Shown here: piece by piece, positions 24,294-31,896 of the stretch | Layout: the number at the start of each line of letters is the position of its first letter | How positions within the stretch are numbered: position 1 is the first letter of the stretch | Origin: an uncultured Ignavibacteriales bacterium | Lineage (GTDB): Bacteria > Bacteroidota > Ignavibacteria > Ch128b | Direction: 5' to 3' | Length of the DNA: 41,603 nt | NCBI GenBank assembly: GCA_937138605.1 | Contig: CAKZPH010000147.1 | Location: forward strand, 1-41,603 | The notes under the pieces: model-generated | What the model was told of the DNA's origin: nothing | Databases searched by the model: none | Seen by the model: only the letters and a program-made list of their open reading frames with translations | Program-made: the position numbers and the translations under genes

Positions 24294-27262
24294 CTTAAAC
24301 GCCTCAGCCTATTTTTTGCTTCTTTACCAAGTTGACCACTCGAATCCAACTTAATAACTTCATTATAGAATTCTCTCGCTTTCACCTTGTTTTTCAAAGC
24401 TTCATAACTTTCAGCAATTTTGAAAAAGCCCTTTATTAACCAATCAGTGTGTCCAGCAAAAGCATATCTTAATTTCAAAAATTCTGAAATAGCGTCGTTA
24501 TATTTTTTTTGTCTAAAATAAATTTCACCGATAAGATATTGACCTTCTGCACCAAATTCATCATTACGTAGTTCAACCACCTTCTTAAAATAATTAATTG
24601 CTGAATCAGGTCTAACTTCCCTTTCCAATTTTCCAATTTCAAATAAAGCTCGGGAATAAAAACCCGACTCTTGATATGTTTTAATTATTTTATCGAATAT
24701 AATTTTTGCTTGAGCTACTTCACCTTGTTCTAAATGACTTTTTGCTAACCAATAATTTGCTTCCGCCACTAAATTTGATTGTGAATAATTGTTTATGAGC
24801 GATTGATAACTCTTAATAGCAGCATCTAAATCCCCTTTCAAACGAAAAATATTTCCCGTTTCCAGAATGGCATCGTCTGTTAACTCATCTCCAGAATAAT
24901 TTCGAATAACTATTGAAAGATTATAAAGTGCATCATCATACGATTTAAGTTGAATGAATGCTTTGGCAATTGAATAATATGCAATGGTTACTAATGAACT
25001 TGTCGGGAAGAAAGAGATAAACTCACGATAACTTGCAATAGCTTCTTGAAATCTTCTCTGAGATAAATACAGATCTCCTTTTTTAATTAAAAGCCTGTCC
25101 AGGTTTTTAACATTTGGATTGGAGTATACAAATTTTGTAATAGCATCAGCAGCCTCTTCAATCTTACCTTGAGAAACATACGCATATTGAATACCATTTA
25201 TTGCATCAATTACAAAATCTGAATTAGGATAATCCCTTAAAACAATATTATAGTTTTCAATTGCTTTATCATATTTACCTTGATTAAAATATGCATCACC
25301 AATTGAATAATAGACTAAGGGTATAATCGGGGACATAGAATGATTTACTATGACTTTTTGATAATCTTCTATACTTGAATCGTACTTACCTAATTTAAAT
25401 TTAATCCAACCAATTAAGTATTGAACTTCATCAGCGTATTTTGAGAAAGGATACTTTCTTAAGAGCTCCATTAATTCGTGGATTGCTCCATCTAAATTTC
25501 CAGCACGATATAATGCCTGAGCTAATTGATACGAAACATAATCACTTGACTTTGCTTCTGGATCCGAAAAATAACTCCTATAAATCTCAATAGCCATTTT
25601 AAAGTTTTTCAACCCGTAATAAGCATCAGCAAGACGCAACTTTACCTCATTTAATAAAGGAGAATAAGTAAATTTCTCTAAAAACTGTTGAGCATATTTT
25701 ACTACGTTCGAATAGTCTTTTCTATTAAAATTCGAATATATAATTCCATACAAAGATAATTCTTTAAGGTCGTCATCCTGAGTTGTCTTTATAACCTGCT
25801 CATAGTTTTTTATGGCCTCACTATACTTGTTTTGAGCAAATAAACATTCGGCAAGATAAAATCTTACTTTGTCTATTTCTCCCGGATTTTTAAGCGTTAA
25901 AATTCTATTCAAAACTGAAGTAGCTACTACGAAGTTGTTCAAGTAATAATTTGCAGTTGCAAGTCCAAGAAGAGCTAAGGTATAATGATTGTTATTTTCA
26001 TTAAGGAGACTAATAGCAATTTCATAGTGAGTTTTCGCCAAGGCAAAATTTTTTCTTTCAAGAGCAATTGCACCAAGAACAATGTTTGAATTCGATTTAA
26101 TCGTGTCATCCGTAGAATCTTCTAATAAGCTCAATAAATAACTTTCAGCAACTTGAAATCTCTTTAATTCAAAATAAATGATTCCAATTTGATATTTTGC
26201 ATGAGTAGAATATATGTGATCAGGATATTTTTCAATATATGATTTGAATTCTTCAATGGCTTGGATATTTTGACTCATATTTCTACTGATGTAACCAAGC
26301 CAATAGCTTGATCTTTCAGCTAATGAATCATTGCCTAAACTTAAATCCTTTAATATTCGATGAGTTTGTTCGAACCTATTTTGTTGATAAAATGACCATG
26401 CTAAACCATATTTAGATGGTCTCACCATTTTTGAATTAGGAAATCTATTAATAACATTTTGAAATTCAACTTGAGCGTCGTAAAATCTCCCCAATTTATA
26501 ATAACTATTAGCAAGAATATAGTAAGCCTCTGCAAGGTCTAGATTTGAGAGTTGTTTGATTTTTGGATCTGTTAATCTTTGAACTGCTCTTTGGTAATTA
26601 CCTAGATTATAATATGTGAACGCTACTCGTACCAACGCCATTGGAGTAATTTGAGATTCAGGAAATTCATTTAAAAGCTTATCATAGTAAATTTCGGCTC
26701 TGTCGTAAAGTTTTTTTTGTTCATAAACGAAACCTAAAGAAAAAAGAGTATGATCAATTTTTGAATTTGTTTTGGAATTATTTAATGCTTCCAGATAACA
26801 TCTTTCTGCAGCAACAATATCGTTTAATGCCATATAAACTTCACCAAGCCAATAGTAAGCAAGTCCATAATATTTACTGAAAGTCAGCTCATTGATAAAT
26901 TTTTGTAAGTAATTTTTAGCGACATTATAGTTCCCAGCTTTATGATTAATTTGACCTAAACGAAGAAGAGCTAAATCATAATTTCTATCATGTGGAAATT
27001 TGATTCGATAATTTTCAAATTCAAGATTTGCCTCGAAAAATTCATTCTGTCTAAACTTAATTTCACCTAGAAGAAAATGTATTTGTGCCCGATTCTCTAT
27101 AGAGAAGGATTCATCATTTTTTAACTCTTCCAAAATTTTATATGCTTCACTAAGATGACCTCGAGTATAAAGGTTTATCGCTCTTTCGTATAGGTCAAAT
27201 CTAACTTGAGAGTATGATGGTAAAAAAATTAACAGAAGTAATAATACAATTAGGCGTTTCAT
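24290..27262 (-). CDS. Large periplasmic TPR-repeat protein
   Basis: A 990-residue exported protein: signal peptide (about 1-18, MKRLIVLLLLLIFLPSYS) and then TPR units almost end to end. Typical repeats are AIENYNIVLRDYPNSDFVID, LGRFYDAQVEFQNVINRFPNS and YNDAISEFLKLRYAF. Several repeats contain the F/YP-S/D turn seen in CpoB/YbgF and BamD-type TPR proteins, which act at the envelope. It should form a long superhelical scaffold for protein binding in the periplasm or under the outer membrane. Its start overlaps the DUF92 gene by 4 bases and its stop overlaps the barrel gene by 4. The partner is unknown; the barrel protein is the obvious candidate. Confidence 0.88.
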   Translation of the reverse strand: MKRLIVLLLLLIFLPSYSQVRFDLYERAINLYTRGHLSEAYKILEELKNDESFSIENRAQIHFLLGEIKFRQNEFFEANLEFENYRIKFPHDRNYDLALLRLGQINHKAGNYNVAKNYLQKFINELTFSKYYGLAYYWLGEVYMALNDIVAAERCYLEALNNSKTNSKIDHTLFSLGFVYEQKKLYDRAEIYYDKLLNEFPESQITPMALVRVAFTYYNLGNYQRAVQRLTDPKIKQLSNLDLAEAYYILANSYYKLGRFYDAQVEFQNVINRFPNSKMVRPSKYGLAWSFYQQNRFEQTHRILKDLSLGNDSLAERSSYWLGYISRNMSQNIQAIEEFKSYIEKYPDHIYSTHAKYQIGIIYFELKRFQVAESYLLSLLEDSTDDTIKSNSNIVLGAIALERKNFALAKTHYEIAISLLNENNNHYTLALLGLATANYYLNNFVVATSVLNRILTLKNPGEIDKVRFYLAECLFAQNKYSEAIKNYEQVIKTTQDDDLKELSLYGIIYSNFNRKDYSNVVKYAQQFLEKFTYSPLLNEVKLRLADAYYGLKNFKMAIEIYRSYFSDPEAKSSDYVSYQLAQALYRAGNLDGAIHELMELLRKYPFSKYADEVQYLIGWIKFKLGKYDSSIEDYQKVIVNHSMSPIIPLVYYSIGDAYFNQGKYDKAIENYNIVLRDYPNSDFVIDAINGIQYAYVSQGKIEEAADAITKFVYSNPNVKNLDRLLIKKGDLYLSQRRFQEAIASYREFISFFPTSSLVTIAYYSIAKAFIQLKSYDDALYNLSIVIRNYSGDELTDDAILETGNIFRLKGDLDAAIKSYQSLINNYSQSNLVAEANYWLAKSHLEQGEVAQAKIIFDKIIKTYQESGFYSRALFEIGKLEREVRPDSAINYFKKVVELRNDEFGAEGQYLIGEIYFRQKKYNDAISEFLKLRYAFAGHTDWLIKGFFKIAESYEALKNKVKAREFYNEVIKLDSSGQLGKEAKNRLRRLR

Positions 27263-28737
27263 AAAATCAAAAATAGAAAATAGATTTTACTAAGTAAAAG
27301 AACTGATGAGAAGTTCACAAAATCGTTATTAATAAACGTCAATCCTTTATAATATTCAGTTGAAGAGTCACAATGAATTAATTTCTCCGTCATTTTCCAG
27401 CATTTTTTACAGCGATAAGTCACCTGAAGTGTTGCACCAAGAAAACTATCGAACAAATTTCCTAAAGTTGCAAAGATGTTGATAATAATAAGATCACTTA
27501 TAAGAAACTGATGAAAAAGCATTGCACAAAAAGTAATGGTAATTGATCCCAGCAACCCACCCAAAGTACCAACTAACGAAATTCCACCAGAAATACCTGC
27601 CTCAACCCGAGCGAAATTTGTGATTAAAAAGATGTTCTTAGCGAAAAGAGTTCCAATTTCTGTTGACCATGTGTCAGCCATTGCGATAGCAATGGAGAGG
27701 ATATAAATGAAATACCAGTTTGTTAAATCAGGAAAAAGATAATTCAATAAGCTAATCATCAAAGGAACGCCACCATTAGCAAGAACTTGAAACATATCAC
27801 GCTTACTTCCTTTATTAAAAACGTCATTTAATTCTTTACTTCGATAAAACTCGCTGAATTTAGAAAGAACAGAAGATAAAATAAAAAATGTTAAAATCGG
27901 TATTGTCCACGTCCAGCTTCCCAAACCAAAAATGAACAAGGCAAGAATAAAGGTTACAAACGATCCACTTAAAGAAAGCAATTTATATTTCAATGATATC
28001 AATGAAATTAAAAAGGCAAGAAAAGAAGCTAATAAGAAATTAGGGAGATCAATTCCTTTATGAAAAAATATAAACCCTATGAAGGCTAAAACTACAGGTA
28101 AGTAAAGATTATCTGTGCCTTTTGAACTTAATGCCTCGACTATTCCTGCAATAATTGAAGTCATAAGAGCAAGAAATAAAAAACTTAAAAAATCATACTT
28201 AATAAAATTCAAATAATCATAGAACGTATACCTCAGGAAAATCAGTACTAGTAAACTCGAAATAATTGTGGCAAATAAACCATTAAAAGTTTTAGGTTCA
28301 CCGTGTATTTTAAGATAACGTTTAATTTTTGCACCTGTACCAACTAATCCAGCGGCAGCATCGCTAATCGAAAAAATAAAAAAGCTAAAGGCAAGAATAT
28401 ATTTGTTTACATTCCAGAAAATCAGAACAATAATCAAAAAAGCAAGAGGATAATAAAAAATTCCCAAATGAGTTGTCAGATTACCGTCAATTTGTTTTAA
28501 TATTTTTCTTTTGATTAAAATGTAATTTAATAATGAAAAAACAAGTCCAATAAAAACCATAATTCCGAAAGAATTGATCAAAAAAGTTGCAAGTATAACA
28601 ACAAACCCGGTTGTTATATGAAGAGTTTTTCTAGCTACTATTTTAGAAATAACCTCTTTTCTAGCTAAGAATTCCAACAAAACAATTAGAAGAATAGTAA
28701 TACCAGAGAGAATTAATAAATTAGTATATTCCTTCAT
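27259..28737 (-). CDS. Fused SEC59/phytol-kinase-like and DUF92 membrane protein
   Basis: A 492-residue polytopic membrane protein made of two families. Residues 1-240 resemble the dolichol/phytol kinase (SEC59/VTE5) fold: RKTLHITTG (36-44), SISDAAAGLVG (123-133), KTFNGLFA (149-156) and EALSSKGTDNLYLP (201-214). Residues about 250-492 are DUF92: DMFQVLANGG (314-323), ADTWSTEIGT (354-363), GISGGISLVGTLGG (381-394), DSFLGATLQ (430-438), CKKC (443-446) and NDFVNF (471-476). In plants VTE5 phosphorylates phytol and the DUF92 protein VTE6 phosphorylates phytyl phosphate. A fusion therefore suggests two-step prenol-to-prenyl-diphosphate activation. It heads the operon leading to tonB. Substrate and activity are inference. 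Confidence 0.82.
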   Translation of the reverse strand: MKEYTNLLILSGITILLIVLLEFLARKEVISKIVARKTLHITTGFVVILATFLINSFGIMVFIGLVFSLLNYILIKRKILKQIDGNLTTHLGIFYYPLAFLIIVLIFWNVNKYILAFSFFIFSISDAAAGLVGTGAKIKRYLKIHGEPKTFNGLFATIISSLLVLIFLRYTFYDYLNFIKYDFLSFLFLALMTSIIAGIVEALSSKGTDNLYLPVVLAFIGFIFFHKGIDLPNFLLASFLAFLISLISLKYKLLSLSGSFVTFILALFIFGLGSWTWTIPILTFFILSSVLSKFSEFYRSKELNDVFNKGSKRDMFQVLANGGVPLMISLLNYLFPDLTNWYFIYILSIAIAMADTWSTEIGTLFAKNIFLITNFARVEAGISGGISLVGTLGGLLGSITITFCAMLFHQFLISDLIIINIFATLGNLFDSFLGATLQVTYRCKKCWKMTEKLIHCDSSTEYYKGLTFINNDFVNFSSVLLLSKIYFLFLIL

Positions 28738-28798
28738 AAATTTTTAGAAAATAACTTGCCTTATTGATAATAACAAATAAAAGCATCTAAAACTGAAA

Positions 28799-28823
28799 CC
28801 GCCTCTTTTCGAGGCGGCTAGAG
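28799..28823 (-). terminator. Hairpin terminator after the TPR gene
   Basis: CCGCCTC (28799-28805) and GAGGCGG (28811-28817) form a perfect 7-bp GC-rich stem with a 5-base loop. It lies just below the stop codon of the TPR gene (28828) on the minus strand. The transcript continues with an interrupted U-rich stretch (TTTCAGTTTT), so it is a moderate intrinsic terminator. It separates the TPR gene from the eight-gene unit that starts at 28737. Confidence 0.75.
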
Positions 28824-28827
28824 GATT

Positions 28828-29589
28828 TTATTGTTTAGGGAGGTTCTTCAACTCGTAATCACAAACTTGTCTATAGGTAGGATCCTTCTTACCTTCTTCA
28901 AAGGCAACTTTTGCTTCGCTAAATTTACCTAAAAATTTTAACGCTAAACCTTTATAGTAATATATCCCACCTTTTGGAATAGAACTTCTGTATTTAAGGG
29001 CATTATCAGCTGCAGAAATCGCATCATCGTATTTCCCTTTTTCTATGTATGAACGGGCAAGAGCAAGATAAGCCGCATCATTTTTAGGCTGGTATTTTAA
29101 AGCCTTGTTTAGATTTTCAATTGCTTTATCGTACTCAAAATTTTTAAGATTAATATCAGCAAGTTTTGTGTAAGAGAGCGATATATTTTTCTCAACTTGA
29201 GATTTTAATTGTGCATTTTTTGTCAGTTCAAGAGTTTTAGAAAAGTGATTAATTGCTTCATCATAATTTCCTCGAGTAAATTCAAGTGTACCAAGTGCAT
29301 TGTAAGCCAAATCAAAATCCGGTTTTAATTCAATTACTTGTTTTAAGTCAGAATATGCTTCACTTAATTTATTTTGTTTTCTTAAAGCAATACCTTTTTG
29401 ATAAAGAATACGATAATCTTTTTGTATCTCAAGTGCTTTGTTATATGCTAAAATAGCTGCAGCGATATTTCCTTCTTTTAATTTTTGATTTCCTTCATTA
29501 TAAAACTTTGCTGCATCCGGGTTCATATCTTGAGCAAAAATTACTGTTACAAATAAAAACAATAAAAGATGAGCCTTTATGTATTTCAT
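28828..29589 (-). CDS. Exported TPR-repeat protein
   Basis: A 253-residue protein with a signal peptide (about 1-19, ending VIFAQ) and six or so TPR units, such as DAAKFYNEGNQKLKEGNIAA, AYNALGTLEFTRGNYDEAI and AYLALARSYIEKGKYDDAI. It is expected in the periplasm or attached to a membrane as a protein-interaction scaffold. A strong Shine-Dalgarno sequence (AAGGAGAT) lies 7-8 bases before the ATG. It is 55 bases downstream of tRNA-Leu on the same strand and may be transcribed with it, and a GC-rich hairpin follows its stop. No specific function can be assigned. Confidence 0.88.
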   Translation of the reverse strand: MKYIKAHLLLFLFVTVIFAQDMNPDAAKFYNEGNQKLKEGNIAAAILAYNKALEIQKDYRILYQKGIALRKQNKLSEAYSDLKQVIELKPDFDLAYNALGTLEFTRGNYDEAINHFSKTLELTKNAQLKSQVEKNISLSYTKLADINLKNFEYDKAIENLNKALKYQPKNDAAYLALARSYIEKGKYDDAISAADNALKYRSSIPKGGIYYYKGLALKFLGKFSEAKVAFEEGKKDPTYRQVCDYELKNLPKQ

Positions 29590-29644
29590 AACTATCTCCT
29601 TTTTATAAATTTAACGGGAAAACTTAACTCTACAATAAAATTAG

Positions 29645-29727
29645 TGCGGAAGGCGGGACTTGAACCCGCACGCCTACGCGGCGCCACCCCCTCAAGATGG
29701 TGTGTCTACCAATTCCACCACTTCCGC
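29645..29727 (-). tRNA. tRNA-Leu (anticodon GAG)
   Basis: An 83-base class II tRNA on the minus strand. It has the acceptor GCGGAAG/CTTCCGC, a D-arm with GGTGGAATTGGTAGACAC, an anticodon stem CCATC/GGTGG with loop TTGAGGG (anticodon GAG), a long variable arm and a T-arm GGGTTCAAGTCCC. The discriminator is A, as required for leucine. CCA is not encoded. Confidence 0.95.
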
Positions 29728-30073
29728 AAAGAACTGCTGCAAAATTATAATATCGTGAATATTTTTACAAGAGCATTTTTACTGTTGTTCCATAACTTCC
29801 AGCGATTAAACAAAATAAAAATTTATTCCAATTTAATTAGTAAACCACCAAAAGGACATTTCATATAGCACTAAAAAAGTTAACATCAAACTAAAACATT
29901 TTTAATCAGATAGGTACTTGATATATCTTTAAATCAAAATAATTTTCAGAAGATCAACCTTGTATTGTAAAAATGATATCAAAAACTTCCAATTGATCAA
30001 ATACATCATTCATCCTAACTTTTTGATTAAGTAACATTTACTTAAGTTTGCTAATTAAGTATCGGCAAATCAA
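29728..30073. other. Intergenic region between tRNA-Leu and yicC
   Basis: This 346-base gap separates divergent units. It contains the tRNA-Leu promoter at its left end. At its right end lies a possible plus-strand promoter for yicC: TAAGTTTG at 30043-30050, with a TTTG 17 bases upstream at 30022-30025 (slightly short spacing). I see no gene, tRNA or repeat in between. Confidence 0.5.
29740..29771 (-). promoter_or_regulatory. Promoter of tRNA-Leu
   Basis: On the minus strand CTTG (29771-29768), 20 bases, then TAATTTTG (29747-29740) matches the Bacteroidota -33/-7 arrangement with one mismatch in the first element. The -7 element overlaps TATAAT (29749-29744). The tRNA begins 12 bases below. 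The CTTG and the 20-base spacing are the same as at the tRNA-Tyr promoter, which supports both. Confidence 0.65.
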
Positions 30074-30949
30074 ATGATAGTAAGTATGACAGGTTTTGGA
30101 AATGCTGAATTTGTAATGAATGGCATTTCCTATTCTTGTGAAGTTAAAACGCTAAATAGTAAGTTCCTTGAGTTTTCAATCAGGATTCCACGTGTCCATT
30201 TACAAAAGGAAAATGAAATCAGGGAACTTATAAGAAGGTACATTTCCCGTGGTCGTGTTATGGTTTCTGCTACGATTCAAAAATTTGATGGGATTAATTT
30301 ACCCATTGAAATAAATCAAGAAGTAATAAGGTACTTGAATAAACTACTTAAGCAAATCAAAAAAATAACCAAATCAAAGGAACAAATAAAACTCGAACAT
30401 TACCTGAAATTCTCTGAAATCTTTCAGTACAAAGAGGAAGAACTTTCTGATGAAGAATTCCAAAATCTTTACGATTGTCTCGAAATAGCTTTGCAAAAGA
30501 CAAAGGAAATGAAATTAAATGAAGGTAGAGAACTTGAAAAAGATTTATTAAACCGGATCAAGATAATTGAAATTAAAGTTAATGAAATTGAATCGATTTG
30601 GTCGGAAAAAGAAAAAGAAGAACTCGAAAGATTATTAGAAAAAGCAAAGAAATTACTACAAGATGTTGAAGTTAATAAAGAACGACTAGAATTAGAGCTT
30701 GTGCTATTATTAGATAAGATGGATATTACGGAAGAATGTGTAAGATTAAAAAGTCATATCAAATTCTTTATTGAATCAATAAACAGTCCAGAGCCAAGTG
30801 GCAGGAAATTAGGATTCATTGCTCAAGAAATTTTAAGAGAAGCCAACACGATTTCTTCGAAATCCGCAAGTGCTGAAATATCCAAGTGTGTTGTTATAAT
30901 TAAAGAAGAAGTTGAAAAAATAAAAGAGCAAGTTCAGAACATTGAGTAA
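30074..30949 (+). CDS. YicC/YloC-family endoribonuclease
   Basis: Members of the YicC family are stress-related endoribonucleases. The 291 residues begin with the family hallmark SMTGFGNAEF (4-13) and contain VKTLNSKFLEFSIRIPR. The middle is a long charged helix-rich region (about 150-225). The C-terminal DUF1732 part has KLGFIAQEILREANTISSKS (about 251-270) and ends in KIKEQVQNIE. The length is usual. It overlaps gmk by 8 bases, a conserved pairing in many bacteria. The ATG at 30074 lies shortly after a candidate promoter. Confidence 0.93.
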   Translation: MIVSMTGFGNAEFVMNGISYSCEVKTLNSKFLEFSIRIPRVHLQKENEIRELIRRYISRGRVMVSATIQKFDGINLPIEINQEVIRYLNKLLKQIKKITKSKEQIKLEHYLKFSEIFQYKEEELSDEEFQNLYDCLEIALQKTKEMKLNEGRELEKDLLNRIKIIEIKVNEIESIWSEKEKEELERLLEKAKKLLQDVEVNKERLELELVLLLDKMDITEECVRLKSHIKFFIESINSPEPSGRKLGFIAQEILREANTISSKSASAEISKCVVIIKEEVEKIKEQVQNIE

Positions 30950-31514
30950 CGAAAAAAAATTAATCGCAATCTCAGCCCCAAGCGGCACAGGTAAGACAAG
31001 CATTATCCAAGAAATTCTAAAATTAAATCAGAATAAATTAATTTTTTCCATATCTGCTACGACAAGAGAAAAAAGATTGAATGAGATTGACGGAGTTGAT
31101 TATTTTTTCCTGACACGTGAAGAGTTTGAGCACAAAATTCAAAATGACAAATTTATTGAATGGGAAGAAATATATGGCGATTATTATGGAACTTTGAAAT
31201 CAGAAATTGAGAGAGCAAAAAAACTTAATAAACATATTCTTTTTGAACTTGATGTAAATGGTAGTCTTAAACTTAAAAAACTATATCCTCAAACAATTAC
31301 TATTTTTATTGCTCCTCCAAGCATTGAAGAACTCGAGAATAGATTAAAAACTAGGAAAACCGAAACTTCAGAAAGTTTGCATAAAAGAATTGAAAGAGCA
31401 AAGATAGAGATGGAGAAGGCTAAACTTTTCGATTTTCTAGTAATGAATGATAATTTGAATAATGCTATAAGTGAGGTGAATCAAATAATTCAAAAAACAA
31501 TTGAAGATTGTTAA
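30942..31514 (+). CDS. gmk: Guanylate kinase
   Basis: Guanylate kinase phosphorylates GMP to GDP with ATP and is essential for GTP/dGTP supply. The 190-residue protein has the P-loop APSGTGKT at 12-19. The GMP-binding region follows with SATTREKRLNEIDGVDYFF, then the FIEWEEIYGDYYGT segment, ELDVNGSLKLKK (Walker B-like), and the lid RLKTRKTETSESLHKRIERA. Translation starts at a TTG (30942) inside the last codons of yicC, giving an 8-base overlap, so the two are coupled. No anomaly in the active site. Confidence 0.96.
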   Translation: MSNEKKLIAISAPSGTGKTSIIQEILKLNQNKLIFSISATTREKRLNEIDGVDYFFLTREEFEHKIQNDKFIEWEEIYGDYYGTLKSEIERAKKLNKHILFELDVNGSLKLKKLYPQTITIFIAPPSIEELENRLKTRKTETSESLHKRIERAKIEMEKAKLFDFLVMNDNLNNAISEVNQIIQKTIEDC

Positions 31515-31600
31515 ATATCAATTAGCAAATAAAAAGTTAAGATTTTTTTATATTTGTATTTTAAGTAGAGATTAAAGAATATTAATAATTTGAGGGTACT

Positions 31601-31891
31601 ATGCCGTTAAAACCGCTTGAGATTAAAGAAATAGAAAAACATGCTGAGAGTATCTACGAAGCGATAATTGTAACTGCAAAAAAAGCTCGTCAGATTTCGG
31701 CTGAACAAAAAATCGAATTTAACAAGCGACTTTCGGAGCTTCCACCTCAGGTACAGTTGGATGACCATGAGGAAGTAGAAAATCCTGATTTGATTCGAAT
31801 CAGTAAAGAATTTGAATTAAGAGGCAAAGCAACAGAACAAGCTCTTGAAAAACTACTTCTAGGCGAAATTGTATATAGATATACTAAGTAA
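31601..31891 (+). CDS. rpoZ: RNA polymerase omega subunit (Rpb6-like)
   Basis: Omega (homologue of eukaryotic Rpb6) helps fold and assemble the beta' subunit. The 96-residue protein shows the omega pattern: YEAIIVTAKKARQIS near residues 19-33 and a C-terminal KATEQALEKLLLGEIVYRY that docks on beta'. The form with a longer acidic loop (DDHEEVENPDL) matches Bacteroidota/Chlorobi versions. It follows gmk by 86 bases, and the spacer contains a TATATTTG (31549-31556) that fits a -7 element but has no good -33 partner. The gmk-rpoZ-coaBC order is conserved in many bacteria and supports the call. Confidence 0.9.
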   Translation: MPLKPLEIKEIEKHAESIYEAIIVTAKKARQISAEQKIEFNKRLSELPPQVQLDDHEEVENPDLIRISKEFELRGKATEQALEKLLLGEIVYRYTK

Positions 31892-31896
31892 TTTGA

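Noticed and set aside
31549-31556. TATATTTG before rpoZ as a firm promoter
   Set aside because: No matching -33 element at the right distance; could be chance.
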